Below are positions 25,917 through 34,681 of a DNA stretch of 61,863 nucleotides, piece after piece. Source of the stretch: Streptomyces sp. WAC05374 (GTDB taxonomy: Bacteria > Actinomycetota > Actinomycetes > Streptomycetales > Streptomycetaceae); contig NZ_SMNQ01000029.1 in the NCBI RefSeq assembly GCF_004353505.1, forward strand, positions 1-61,863, read 5' to 3'. The position numbers were made by a program, and so were the translations under genes. The notes below the pieces were generated by a model, which had not been told where the DNA came from, made no database searches, and saw only the letters and a list, made by a program, of their open reading frames with translations. Numbering within the stretch: the stretch's first letter is position 1; each line of letters begins with the position of its first letter.

Positions 25917-25990
25917 CGATCCTGACGGGACTTGAACCCGCGACCTCCACCTTGACAGGGTGGCGAGCTAACCAACTGCTCCACAGGACC
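25917..25990 (-). tRNA. tRNA-Asp (anticodon GTC)
   Basis: Cloverleaf on the minus strand: acceptor GGTCCTG/CAGGATC with one G-U pair, D-arm GAGC...GCTC, anticodon stem CCACC/GGTGG with loop CTGTCAA, T-arm GCGGG-TTCAAGT-CCCGT, discriminator G. A second Asp gene at 32360 has the fully paired acceptor CAGGACC and a one-base longer D-loop. Confidence 0.97.
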
Positions 25991-26087
25991 TGGTTTTCGC
26001 GGCCGACTGCGCGGCTGCGAATCACACTGTACAGCAGGTCAGAGGGTCCGGTCGACCTCACTCATGGCGACGGTCCCGACACGGCCC

Positions 26088-29000
26088 TCAGGGCGCCGCC
26101 GCGTCGATGGCCTTGATGATGCGCTTGTCGGAGACGGGGTGGGCCGTGCCCAGGGCGTGGGCGAAGTAGCTGACCCGCAGCTCCTCGATCATCCAGCGGA
26201 TGTCCAGGACCTCCTGCGGCACCGGGCGGCCCTTGGGGAGCTGCTCCAGCAGCCAGGCGTACTCGTCCCGCATCTCGTGGACCTTCTCCATGCGCGTGGT
26301 GTCGCGCTGGACGGACGTCGGCATCTGCTGGAGCCGCCGGTCCACCGCCACCAGGTAGCGCATCAGGTCCGGCAGCCGCCGCAGGCCGGTCGCCGTCACG
26401 AAGCCGGGCGGCACGAGGGCCGCGAGCTGCTCGCGGACGTCCTGGACGTTGCGGACCAGGGCCAGGCTGTTCGTCGCCTTCAGTCGGCGCTCACAGGCCT
26501 GCCAGGCGGCCAGGATCTGCTGCACCTGGTCCACCGTACGGATCGTCAGCTCCACGAGGTCGGCGCGGACCTTGTCGTACAGCTTCCTGAACGACTCCTC
26601 GTCCCACGCCGGGCCGCCGTGGTCGGCGATCAGCCGGTCGGCCGCGGCGGTCGCGCAGTCCTCGAACAGCGCCTGGACCGAGCCGTGCGGATTGTGGGAG
26701 AGGGCCAGCTTCTGCTGGTTCGTCAGCCTGTCGGAGGCGAACTTCGCCGGGCTCACCGGGATGTTCAGCATGATCAGCCTGCGGGTGCCGCGCCACATCG
26801 CCTGCGCCTGCTCGGCCTCCGTGTCGAAGAGCCGTACGGAGACCGTCCCGCCGGCGTCGACGAGGGCCGGGTACGCCTTGACGGGCTGGCCGGCCCGCCG
26901 GGTCTCGAAGACCTTCGTCAGGGTGCCGATCGTCCAGTCGGTCAGCCCCGTGCGCTCCAGGGACTGCCCGGTGCCCGAGGGGCCCTCCGTGGCGGCCCTG
27001 GCGGCCTGGGAGAGCGCCTGGCGGGCCTTGGGGCGCAGGCTGAGCTTCAGCGCCTCCAGGTCCTTGTCCTCGGCCAGCTTGCGGCGCCGCTCGTCGACGA
27101 TCCGGAAGGTGATCTTCAGGTGGTCGGGGACCCTGGTCAGGTCGAAGTCACCGGCGTCGACCGGGACGCCGACCATCCGCTGGAGTTCCCGGGCGAGCGT
27201 GACCGGCAGCGGCTCCTGGAGGGGGACGGCCCCTTCCAGGAACTTCCTCGCGAAGTTCGGCGCCGGGACGTAGTGGCGGCGGACCGGCTTGGGCAGGGAG
27301 CGGATCAGCTCGGTGACGACCTCCTCGCGCAGGCCCGGGATCTGCCAGTCGAAGCCCTCGTCCGTCACCTGGTTGAGCACCTGGAGCGGGATGTGGACGG
27401 TGACGCCGTCCGCGTCCGCGCCCGGCTCGAACTGGTAGGTCACCCGGAACTTCAGCGCGCCCTGCCGCCACGAGTCCGGGTAGTCGGCCTTGGTGACCGC
27501 GCCCGCCTTCTCGTTGATGAGCATCTCGCGCTCGAAGTCGAGCAGCTCGGGCGCCTCGCGCCGCTTGTGCTTCCACCACGAGTCGAAGTGCGCGCCCGAC
27601 ACCACGTGTTCGGGCACCCGCTGGTCGTAGAAGTCGAACAGGGTCTCGTCGTCCACGAGGATGTCGCGGCGGCGGGCCCGGTGCTCCAGCTCCTCGACCT
27701 CGGTCAGCAGCTTGCGGTTGTCCGCGAAGAACTTGTGGTGCGTGCGCCAGTCGCCCTCCACCAGCGCGTTGCGGATGAACAGCTCGCGCGACACCTCCGG
27801 GTCGATGCGCCCGTAGTTCACCTTGCGCTGGGCGACGATCGGCACGCCGTACAGCGTCACCTTCTCGTACGCCATGACCGCCGCCTGGTCCTTCTCCCAG
27901 TGCGGCTCGGAGTACGTGCGCTTCAGCAGGTGCCCGGCCAACGGCTCGATCCACTCGGGCTCGATCTTCGCGTTGACCCGCGCCCACAGGCGGGAGGTCT
28001 CCACCAGCTCGGCCGACATGATGAACCGCGGCGGCTTCTTGAACAGCGCCGAGCCGGGGAAGACGGCGAACTTGGCGCTGCGGGCGCCCAGGTACTCGTT
28101 CTTCGCGCCGTCCTTGACGTCCTTCATCCCGATGTGGGAGAGCAGGCCCGCCAGCAGCGAGACGTGCACGCGGTCCTCGGGCGCGTCCTCGTCGTTGAGG
28201 TGAATGCCCATCTGCTTGGCGACCGTGCGCAACTGCATATAGATGTCCTGCCACTCACGGATGCGCAGGTAGTTCAGGTACTCCGCCTTGCACATCCGGC
28301 GGAACGCGGACGACGACAGCGCCTTCTGCTGCTCGCGGATGTACCGCCACAGGTTCAGGAACGCCAGGAAGTCGGACGTCTCGTCCTTGAACCGGGCGTG
28401 CTGCTGGTCGGCCTGCGCCTGCTTCTCGGCCGGCCGCTCGCGCGGGTCCTGGATCGACAGCGCGGCCGCGATCACCATGACCTCGCGCACGCAGCCGTTC
28501 TTGTCGGCCTCCAGGACCATCCGGGCCAGCCGCGGGTCCACCGGGAGCTGGGCCAGCTTGCGGCCCGCCTGCGTGAGGCGCTTCTTCGGGTCCTTCTGCG
28601 CCGGGTCGATCGCGCCCAGCTCCTGGAGGAGCTGCACGCCGTCGCGGATGTTGCGGTGGTCCGGCGGGTCGATGAACGGGAACTTCTCGATGTCGCCCAG
28701 CCCGGCCGCCGTCATCTGGAGGATGACGGACGCCAGGTTCGTCCGCAGGATCTCGGCGTCCGTGAACTCCGGACGGGCGAGGAAGTCGTCCTCGTCGTAC
28801 AGCCGGACGCAGATGCCGTCCGACGTACGGCCGCAGCGGCCCTTGCGCTGGTTGGCGCTGGCCTGGCTGATCCGCTCGATCGGCAGCCGCTGCACCTTGG
28901 TGCGGTGGCTGTAGCGGGAGATACGGGCGGTGCCGGGATCGATGACGTACTTGATGCCGGGGACCGTCAGGGAGGTCTCGGCGACGTTCGTCGCGAGGAC

Positions 29001-30026
29001 GATCCGGCGGCCGGAGTGGGCCTGGAAGACCCGGTGCTGCTCGGCGTGCGAGAGGCGGGCGTAGAGGGGGAGGACCTCGGTGTTGCGCAGCTTCTTCTTG
29101 AGCAGCGCGTCCGCCGTGTCGCGGATCTCGCGCTCACCGGAGAGGAAGACCAGGATGTCGCCCGGCCCCTCGGCCTGGAGCTCGTCGACCGCGTCGCAGA
29201 TGGCGGTGATCTGGTCGCGGTCGGACTCCTCGGAGTCCTCCTCCAGGAGCGGGCGGTAGCGGACCTCGACCGGGTACGTACGGCCGGACACCTCGACGAT
29301 CGGGGCGTCGCCGAAGTGGCGGGAGAAGCGCTCCGGGTCGATGGTCGCGGAGGTGATCACGACCTTGAGGTCGGGGCGCCGGGGGAGGAGCTGGGCGAGG
29401 TAGCCGAGCAGGAAGTCGATGTTGAGGCTGCGCTCGTGGGCCTCGTCGATGATGATCGTGTCGTAGGCGCGCAGCTCGCGGTCCGTCTGGATCTCGGCGA
29501 GCAGGATGCCGTCGGTCATCAGCTTGATGAAGGTCGCGTCCTGGTTCACCTGGTCGGTGAAGCGGACCTTCCAGCCGACCGCCTCCCCGAGGGGCGTCCC
29601 CAGCTCGTCCGCCACGCGCTCGGCGACCGTGCGGGCGGCGATGCGGCGGGGCTGCGTGTGGCCGATCATGCCCCGTACGCCGCGCCCCAGCTCCAGGCAG
29701 ATCTTGGGGATCTGGGTCGTCTTGCCGGAGCCCGTCTCACCGGCGACGATCACGACCTGGTGGTCGCGTATCGCCTCCAGGATGTCGGTCTTCTTCTGGC
29801 TGACCGGAAGCTGCTCGGGGTACGTGATCTCCGGCACCCGCGCCGCGCGCTCGGCGGTGCGGGCAGCGGCCTTCCCGGCCTCGGCGGCGATCTCGTCCAG
29901 CACGGCCTGCCGGGCTTCGGGCTTGCGGATGCGGCGGGCGCCTTCGAGACGGCGGCCGAGCCGGTGCGCGTCGCGCAGCGAGACCTCGGCCAGCAGGGTC
30001 TGGAGGTCGGCGAAGGAAGTAGACAT
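26088..30026 (-). CDS. hrpA: ATP-dependent RNA helicase HrpA
   Basis: The 1312-residue DEAH-box helicase has full family length. Motifs in order: Walker A GETGSGKTT (~96-104), HTQPRRIAARTVAERVA (Ia), DEAH in IIIDEAHERSLN (~195), VITSATID (III), then NVAETSLTVPGIKYVIDPG (V) and QRKGRCGRTSDGICVRLYDEDDF (VI, in parts). A helicase-associated domain, OB-like region and the long C-terminal HrpA-specific extension follow. HrpA acts on structured RNA and on stalled ribosomes in E. coli. ATG 30026 is the only reasonable start. A divergent small secreted-protein gene begins about 100 bp away. Confidence 0.97.
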   Translation of the reverse strand: MSTSFADLQTLLAEVSLRDAHRLGRRLEGARRIRKPEARQAVLDEIAAEAGKAAARTAERAARVPEITYPEQLPVSQKKTDILEAIRDHQVVIVAGETGSGKTTQIPKICLELGRGVRGMIGHTQPRRIAARTVAERVADELGTPLGEAVGWKVRFTDQVNQDATFIKLMTDGILLAEIQTDRELRAYDTIIIDEAHERSLNIDFLLGYLAQLLPRRPDLKVVITSATIDPERFSRHFGDAPIVEVSGRTYPVEVRYRPLLEEDSEESDRDQITAICDAVDELQAEGPGDILVFLSGEREIRDTADALLKKKLRNTEVLPLYARLSHAEQHRVFQAHSGRRIVLATNVAETSLTVPGIKYVIDPGTARISRYSHRTKVQRLPIERISQASANQRKGRCGRTSDGICVRLYDEDDFLARPEFTDAEILRTNLASVILQMTAAGLGDIEKFPFIDPPDHRNIRDGVQLLQELGAIDPAQKDPKKRLTQAGRKLAQLPVDPRLARMVLEADKNGCVREVMVIAAALSIQDPRERPAEKQAQADQQHARFKDETSDFLAFLNLWRYIREQQKALSSSAFRRMCKAEYLNYLRIREWQDIYMQLRTVAKQMGIHLNDEDAPEDRVHVSLLAGLLSHIGMKDVKDGAKNEYLGARSAKFAVFPGSALFKKPPRFIMSAELVETSRLWARVNAKIEPEWIEPLAGHLLKRTYSEPHWEKDQAAVMAYEKVTLYGVPIVAQRKVNYGRIDPEVSRELFIRNALVEGDWRTHHKFFADNRKLLTEVEELEHRARRRDILVDDETLFDFYDQRVPEHVVSGAHFDSWWKHKRREAPELLDFEREMLINEKAGAVTKADYPDSWRQGALKFRVTYQFEPGADADGVTVHIPLQVLNQVTDEGFDWQIPGLREEVVTELIRSLPKPVRRHYVPAPNFARKFLEGAVPLQEPLPVTLARELQRMVGVPVDAGDFDLTRVPDHLKITFRIVDERRRKLAEDKDLEALKLSLRPKARQALSQAARAATEGPSGTGQSLERTGLTDWTIGTLTKVFETRRAGQPVKAYPALVDAGGTVSVRLFDTEAEQAQAMWRGTRRLIMLNIPVSPAKFASDRLTNQQKLALSHNPHGSVQALFEDCATAAADRLIADHGGPAWDEESFRKLYDKVRADLVELTIRTVDQVQQILAAWQACERRLKATNSLALVRNVQDVREQLAALVPPGFVTATGLRRLPDLMRYLVAVDRRLQQMPTSVQRDTTRMEKVHEMRDEYAWLLEQLPKGRPVPQEVLDIRWMIEELRVSYFAHALGTAHPVSDKRIIKAIDAAAP

Positions 30027-30130
30027 ACCTGACCCAGGATCTCACTCGCGGCGACGGAGTGGCGAACCGATTTCCCCGTACCATTTCCGGCGAGTCGACG
30101 AGCCCCGGATGACCTTGGAAGGCGGTGCCC

Positions 30131-30544
30131 ATGCCCCGTGCCGGCAGCCCGTGGTGCCGCTTCGCGGCCGCCGCGCTCGTGCTGCTCGGCGCGCTGCTGG
30201 TGTGCGGCCCGGGCGCTGCGGGTGTGGGCGCGGGTGTGGGCCGGAGCGCCGGTCAGTCCGTCGGCGAGGCCCCCGGCCAGGCCGCCGCGCACGACGTGGT
30301 GACCGCCGCCGGTGTCCCCGAGCGTTCGCCCGGGTGCGGGCCGGCCGACGACGAGGGCGGCCTGGCGCCGGCCGTGCCGCCCCGCCCGGGCGCCGCCTGC
30401 GAGCTGCTGCCCGCCCTGTACGCCGCCCGAGCGGCGGCCGGCGCGTGGGGCGTGGACGAGCCGGCCCCGGACGTCCGCCCGGAGCGCGGGCCGCCGCCGC
30501 TCGCACCGCCCTCCCCGCTGGACCTGTCGATCCTGCGCGTATAG
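30131..30544 (+). CDS. Small secreted protein, unknown function
   Basis: The 137-residue product (MPRAGSPWCRFAAAALVLLGALLVCG...) has a clear signal peptide ending near residue 30. The mature part is Ala/Gly/Pro-rich with two cysteines (SPGCGP, AACELL). ATG 30131 follows GGAAGG. It is 56 bp upstream of a DsbA-like gene and on the same strand, so it may be co-transcribed and could be a substrate for oxidation or reduction by that protein. This is only inference from position. No family is recognised. Confidence 0.65.
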   Translation: MPRAGSPWCRFAAAALVLLGALLVCGPGAAGVGAGVGRSAGQSVGEAPGQAAAHDVVTAAGVPERSPGCGPADDEGGLAPAVPPRPGAACELLPALYAARAAAGAWGVDEPAPDVRPERGPPPLAPPSPLDLSILRV

Positions 30545-30600
30545 CCGGCGCCGTCACCCCGCCGGCCCCGGCCCCTTCCCACGCGTACAGGAGTTTCCCC

Positions 30601-31326
30601 ATGCCCACGTCCAAGCCGTACCTCATCGGCGCCGGTGTCGTCGCCGCGGCCGCGCTGCTCGGCGTCGTCTCGTACACCGCCACCAAGCCGGCCCCGCCCG
30701 CCGCCGCGCCCTCCACCGTCGCCGAGGCACCCGCCGAGGCATCCGCCGGGCCGCAGGCCGGGGTCTACCCGGAGCTGGAGAAGTACGCCCGGCGCGACGC
30801 CAAGGACCCGCTCGCCGTCGGGCGCGCCGACGCGCCGGTCGTCCTGATCGAGTACGCCGACTTCAAGTGCGGCTACTGCGGGAAGTTCGCCCGGGAGACC
30901 GAGCCGGAACTGATCGAGAAATACGTCCGTGAGGGCACCCTGCGCATCGAGTGGCGCAACTTCCCGATCTTCGGCGAGGAGTCCGAGCGGGTGGCACGCG
31001 CCGCGTGGGCGGCGGGGCAGCAGGGCCGGTTCTGGCAGTTCCACCGGGCGGCCTACGCCGAGGGCGCCAAGGAGAAGGGCTTCGGCGAGGAGCGGGTGAC
31101 CGCCCTCGCGAGCGAGGCCGGCGTCGGCGACCTCGCCCGCTTCGGCCGCGACCTCGACAGCGAGGCGGCGCGGCGGGCCGTCGCCAAGGACCAGGAGCAG
31201 GCGTACGCGCTCGGCGCCACGTCCACCCCGTCGTTCCTGGTGAACGGCCGTCCCATCGCGGGCGCCCAGCCCATGGAGACGTTCACGTCCGCAATCGAGG
31301 CCGCCCGGCGCGAGGCGGAGAAGTGA
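30601..31326 (+). CDS. Thioredoxin-fold (DsbA-like) membrane-anchored oxidoreductase
   Basis: The 241-residue protein has an N-terminal membrane anchor (residues ~7-27), an Ala/Pro linker, and a DsbA/DSBA-like thioredoxin domain. The active site is C90-G-Y-C93 in YADFKCGYCGKFARE, and the cis-proline loop is ATSTPSFLVNG (~210). The domain is predicted to face outside the cell and make, reduce or isomerise disulfides. Start ATG 30601 follows AGGAG. The stop overlaps the start of a CcdA-like membrane gene (GTGA), so the two are coupled: CcdA probably passes reducing equivalents to this protein. Confidence 0.92.
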   Translation: MPTSKPYLIGAGVVAAAALLGVVSYTATKPAPPAAAPSTVAEAPAEASAGPQAGVYPELEKYARRDAKDPLAVGRADAPVVLIEYADFKCGYCGKFARETEPELIEKYVREGTLRIEWRNFPIFGEESERVARAAWAAGQQGRFWQFHRAAYAEGAKEKGFGEERVTALASEAGVGDLARFGRDLDSEAARRAVAKDQEQAYALGATSTPSFLVNGRPIAGAQPMETFTSAIEAARREAEK

Positions 31327-32147
31327 CGGACATCGGTTACCTGGCGGCCTTCCTGGGCGGCCTGCTCGCCCTGCTGAGCCCGTGCAGCGCCCTGCTCCTG
31401 CCCGCGTTCTTCGCGTACTCGATCGACACCCGGGCCCGGCTGCTCGCCCGTACCGGGATCTTCTACGCCGGTCTCGCCACCACGCTGGTCCCGCTGGGCG
31501 CGGCCGGGTCGTTCGCGGGGCGGCTCTTCTACGGCCACCGCGACCTGCTGGTCGCCGTCGGCGGGTGGACGATCGTCGTGCTGGGCGTGGCACAGATCCT
31601 GGGCCTGGGCTTCGCCTCGCGGCGGATCGCCGAGGTGAGCGGCCGCATCCGCCCGGTGTCGGCGCTCTCGGTGTACGCGCTGGGCCTGGTGTACGGCCTG
31701 GCCGGCTTCTGCGCGGGCCCGATCCTGGGCAGCGTCCTGACCGTGGCGGCGCTCAGCGGCAGCCCGGCGTACGGGGGCCTGCTGCTGGCCGTGTACGCCC
31801 TCGGCATGGCGGTGCCGCTGTTCCTGCTGGCGCTGCTCTGGGAGCGCTACGACCTGGGCCGGCGCGGCTGGCTGCGGGGCCGCGCGCTGCGGCTGGGGCG
31901 GTTCGGGCTGCACAGCACGTCGCTGCTGTCGGGCCTGTTCTTCATCGTCCTGGGCGCGCTGTTCCTCGCCTTCGACGGCACGACCGCCCTTCCGGGCCTG
32001 CTGTCGGTCGACGACTCCTACGCGGTGGAGGAGTGGGCCTCCGGGCTCGGCCGGGCGGTCCCGGACTGGGCGCTGCTGGTGGCGGTGGTCGCCGTCGTCG
32101 CGATCACCCTGGGCGTACGCGGCTGGCGCGGCCGCGAGCGCACCTGA
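31323..32147 (+). CDS. CcdA/DsbD-type membrane thiol transporter
   Basis: The 274-residue protein has six to seven transmembrane helices. The conserved cysteine pair of CcdA proteins is visible: LLSPCSALLLPAFFAY (~17-32) and GLAGFCAGPILGSVL (~130). CcdA takes electrons from cytoplasmic thioredoxin and gives them to an extracytoplasmic partner, here most simply the DsbA-like protein encoded immediately upstream with a four-base overlap. No cytochrome c maturation genes are adjacent, so a role in general envelope redox is likelier. Confidence 0.9.
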   Translation: MTDIGYLAAFLGGLLALLSPCSALLLPAFFAYSIDTRARLLARTGIFYAGLATTLVPLGAAGSFAGRLFYGHRDLLVAVGGWTIVVLGVAQILGLGFASRRIAEVSGRIRPVSALSVYALGLVYGLAGFCAGPILGSVLTVAALSGSPAYGGLLLAVYALGMAVPLFLLALLWERYDLGRRGWLRGRALRLGRFGLHSTSLLSGLFFIVLGALFLAFDGTTALPGLLSVDDSYAVEEWASGLGRAVPDWALLVAVVAVVAITLGVRGWRGRERT

Positions 32148-32225
32148 CGCCCCGCGGCTTTCCTCCGCCGTCCCCGCGGGCGGCGGAGGGTCCTGCCCGG
32201 GAGTCCCACGGCGCGTGGGGGTACG

Positions 32226-32258
32226 ACGAAGGCCCCGTCCGGGGGACGGGGCCTTCGT
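32226..32258. terminator. Terminator between the ccdA-like gene and tRNA-Phe
   Basis: Perfect 15-base arms ACGAAGGCCCCGTCC and GGACGGGGCCTTCGT flank three G. The hairpin is placed to end both the tRNA transcript (minus) and the ccdA-like transcript (plus). Confidence 0.85.
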
Positions 32259-32263
32259 GGCGG

Positions 32264-32337
32264 TGGCTGGGGCCGGGGTCGAACCGGCGACCTTCCGCTT
32301 TTCAGGCGGACGCTCGTACCAACTGAGCTACCCAGCC
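32264..32337 (-). tRNA. tRNA-Phe (anticodon GAA)
   Basis: Acceptor GGCTGGG/CCCAGCC, anticodon stem TCCGC/GCGGA with loop CTGAAAA, T-arm GCCGG-TTCGACC-CCGGC, discriminator A. Last gene of a Glu-Asp-Phe tRNA transcript. Confidence 0.97.
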
Positions 32338-32359
32338 ACGCGACTCTTGCGAGTCGCAG

Positions 32360-32434
32360 CGGTCCTGACGGGATTTGAACCCGCGGCCTCCACCTTGACA
32401 GGGTGGCGAGCACTCCAAACTGCTCCACAGGACC
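32360..32434 (-). tRNA. tRNA-Asp (anticodon GTC), second copy
   Basis: Acceptor GGTCCTG/CAGGACC fully paired, anticodon stem CCACC/GGTGG with loop CTGTCAA, T-arm GCGGG-TTCAAAT-CCCGT, discriminator G. The D-loop is one base longer than in the copy at 25917. Confidence 0.97.
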
Positions 32435-32473
32435 AAGCAATGCGCGAGAACAAGTCTCGCACACGGTGATGCG

Positions 32474-32546
32474 TGCCCCCAACGGGATTCGAACCCGTGC
32501 TACCGCCTTGAAAGGGCGGCGTCCTGGGCCACTAGACGATGAGGGC
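32474..32546 (-). tRNA. tRNA-Glu (anticodon TTC)
   Basis: Acceptor GCCCTCA/TGGGGGC with one A-G or wobble position, D-arm GTCT...AGGAC, anticodon stem CCGCC/GGCGG with loop CTTTCAA, T-arm ACGGG-TTCGAAT-CCCGT, discriminator A. First gene of the tRNA cluster. Confidence 0.96.
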
Positions 32547-32626
32547 TGATGGCCCGCCTGGGCGCTTCGTCAGCGCGTCGGGGACGTGAGAAGCATATGG
32601 GATGCGAGGACGGTTCGCCAAAACGG

Positions 32627-34186
32627 TTAAGGGGACCGGGGCGCGGAGGGGCTCGCGGAGCGGGGCGCGGCGGGCGCGCCGGAGGGGGCGGGCGGGGTGT
32701 TCTGCTCCGGGACGTGGCGGCTGACCTCGGCGGTCGTCAGCCCCAGGCCGCCCAGGGTGATCTCGTCCCAGGCCTGGAGGCGGCGGGTGTCCCGGTCCAG
32801 GTAGAGGACCGAGGCGTGCACCTTCTCGGGCTCCTCCCGCTCCAGGGCGCGCAGGCCGCCGCCGCCCGTGGAGCCCTCGATCTTGAGGCGGGTGCCGTTC
32901 GGCAGGAGCTTGTTCACCCGGCGGTGGACGTGGCCCGCCAGGACCAGTGGGACCCGCCCGTCGGTCTCCTGGGCGGCCACCGGGTTGTGGGCCACCGCGA
33001 TGTCCACCGGCCGGCCCGCCCGCGCCTCGGCGCCCAGCGCCGCCGCCAGCCGGGCACCGGCGGCGCGCTCGGCGTCGTCGCCGGCCGGCGCCACCGAGCG
33101 GTCCGGTGTGAACTGCGGGTCCCCGGTGCCGGCCACCCGCAGGCCGGCGACGGTGACGGCGCGGCCCCCGTCGAGCACGTGGACGTTCCTGAGGCGCTCC
33201 AGGTAGCGCTGGGTGACCCGCGAGTCGTGGTTGCCGCGCACCCAGACGTACGGGGCACCCAGGTCGCTGATCGGGTCGAGGAAGCCGTTCTCGGCGGCGG
33301 TGCCGTGGTCCATGGTGTCGCCCGAGTCGATGATCACGTCGATCCGGTACTGCTCGACGAGCGAGCGGATGATCTCCCACGCGGCGGGGTTCAGGTGGAT
33401 GTCGGAGACGTGCAGCACGCGCATGGTGCCCGGGTCGGGCTGGTAGGTCGGGAGCGTGGAGGCGGCGTCGTACAGCTTCGTCACATTGGTGACCAGCCGG
33501 GCCAGTTCCTTCTGGTAGACGTCGAACTCGGTGACGATCGAGCGGGCGTTGCCCACCACGGAGGGCGCCGACGACAGGAGCCCGGAGAACCTGGGCTCCA
33601 GGACGGACTTGGGGTTCCAGGTGGCGTACGCGGACGCGCCCGAGGCGGCCAGCAGCGCGAGCGCCAGGCCGCCGGCCGCGAGGGCGCGGCGCGGGCGGCG
33701 GTAGACGGCGAGGCCGAGGGCGGTGGCGCCGGACACGACCGCGACGCAGGAGCGCAGCGCCAGCTCGCGGGTGCCGTCGGCGACGTCCTGGGTGATCTCG
33801 TCCTGGAGGCCGGTGATCCGCTCGGGGTGCTGCACCAGTGCCTGGGAGCGCACCGGGTCGAGCTGGTCGACGTCCACGTCGAGGCGGATGGGGGCGGTGT
33901 GGGAGTCGAGCTCCAGCGCGCCCAGCGGCGAGACGTTGATCTTCGTCCCGCCGCTCAGGGAGGGGCGCAGGGTCATGCTCGTGTCCATGGGCCCCACGGG
34001 GGTGCGGACGCTGCCGACCGCCAGCAGGCCGAGCCAGGCGCCCAGGAGGACGACGGCGACCAGCCCGAAGGCTCGGGCATACGGGTGAGGCGTGTGGACC
34101 AGGGCGGGCGTGGGGGCGGAGTGGTGGGAGCGGTAGTGGCGCAGAAGGCGGGCGTACGTGGTGCGGAGGGCAGCTCGGGCGGCCAT
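32627..34186 (-). CDS. Membrane-anchored metallophosphoesterase
   Basis: The 519-residue protein has an N-terminal membrane helix (AFGLVAVVLLGAWLGLLAV, ~43-61), an extracytoplasmic segment, and two more hydrophobic helices (~155-205). A calcineurin-like phosphoesterase domain follows with all metal motifs: VLHVSDIHLN (~278), IDSGDTMDHG, VRGNHDSR, and VLAGHVHRRVN (~435). Members hydrolyse phosphoesters such as lipid or nucleotide phosphates. The substrate here is unknown. ATG 34186 begins MAARAALRTTYARLL. An open frame 25 codons longer overlaps the divergent promoter. The C-terminus is a Pro/Ser tail. Confidence 0.88.
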   Translation of the reverse strand: MAARAALRTTYARLLRHYRSHHSAPTPALVHTPHPYARAFGLVAVVLLGAWLGLLAVGSVRTPVGPMDTSMTLRPSLSGGTKINVSPLGALELDSHTAPIRLDVDVDQLDPVRSQALVQHPERITGLQDEITQDVADGTRELALRSCVAVVSGATALGLAVYRRPRRALAAGGLALALLAASGASAYATWNPKSVLEPRFSGLLSSAPSVVGNARSIVTEFDVYQKELARLVTNVTKLYDAASTLPTYQPDPGTMRVLHVSDIHLNPAAWEIIRSLVEQYRIDVIIDSGDTMDHGTAAENGFLDPISDLGAPYVWVRGNHDSRVTQRYLERLRNVHVLDGGRAVTVAGLRVAGTGDPQFTPDRSVAPAGDDAERAAGARLAAALGAEARAGRPVDIAVAHNPVAAQETDGRVPLVLAGHVHRRVNKLLPNGTRLKIEGSTGGGGLRALEREEPEKVHASVLYLDRDTRRLQAWDEITLGGLGLTTAEVSRHVPEQNTPPAPSGAPAAPRSASPSAPRSP

Positions 34187-34245
34187 GGGCGCCGTATGCC
34201 CTTGCGGACCGGTCACTATGCCCGGCCATCCCTGACAATGGCCGG

Positions 34246-34596
34246 GTGCTGGAGATGACACGCGAGGAGTTCGAGGAACTGGTCGCCGAGGCGCTGGACC
34301 GCATCCCGCCCGAGCTGACGCGGCTGATGGACAACGTCGCGGTGTTCGTGGAGGACGAGCCGTCGGCGGACGATCCGGATCTGCTGGGTCTGTACGAGGG
34401 AACTCCGCTGACCGACCGGGGCGAGTGGTACGCCGGTGTGCTGCCGGACCGGATCACCATCTACCGGGGGCCGACGCTGCGGATGTGCGACTCGCGGGAG
34501 GACGTGGTGGCCGAGACGGAGGTGACGGTCGTCCACGAGATCGCCCACCACTTCGGGATCGACGACGAGCGGCTGCACGAGCTCGGCTACGGCTGA
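34246..34596 (+). CDS. Zincin-like metallopeptidase family protein
   Basis: The 116-residue cytoplasmic protein ends with VTVVHEIAHHFGIDDERLHELGYG, containing the HExxHxxxxxD zinc site of the small actinobacterial zincin-like family (PF06262). The N-terminal helix MTREEFEELVAEALDRIPPEL and YRGPTLRMCDSREDV fit the family. The substrate is unknown. GTG 34246 follows a GACAAT -10-like box by six bases and may be leaderless. An ATG at 34255 is an alternative. It is divergent from the phosphoesterase gene, sharing a ~60-bp promoter region. Confidence 0.88.
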   Translation: MLEMTREEFEELVAEALDRIPPELTRLMDNVAVFVEDEPSADDPDLLGLYEGTPLTDRGEWYAGVLPDRITIYRGPTLRMCDSREDVVAETEVTVVHEIAHHFGIDDERLHELGYG

Positions 34597-34681
34597 CCGG
34601 GGGACGGGCGCGGGGCGTGTCCTTGTGGGGCCTGGGGAGTTGGGCAGGGAAACCCCGTCCCGCACCCCTGGAGGTGCCCTC

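Noticed and set aside
26064..30032. Plus-strand open frame of 1322 codons
   Set aside because: It is the antisense shadow of hrpA. The product is low-complexity Arg/Leu/Val/Gly/Asp with no domain, while the minus-strand frame has all helicase motifs.
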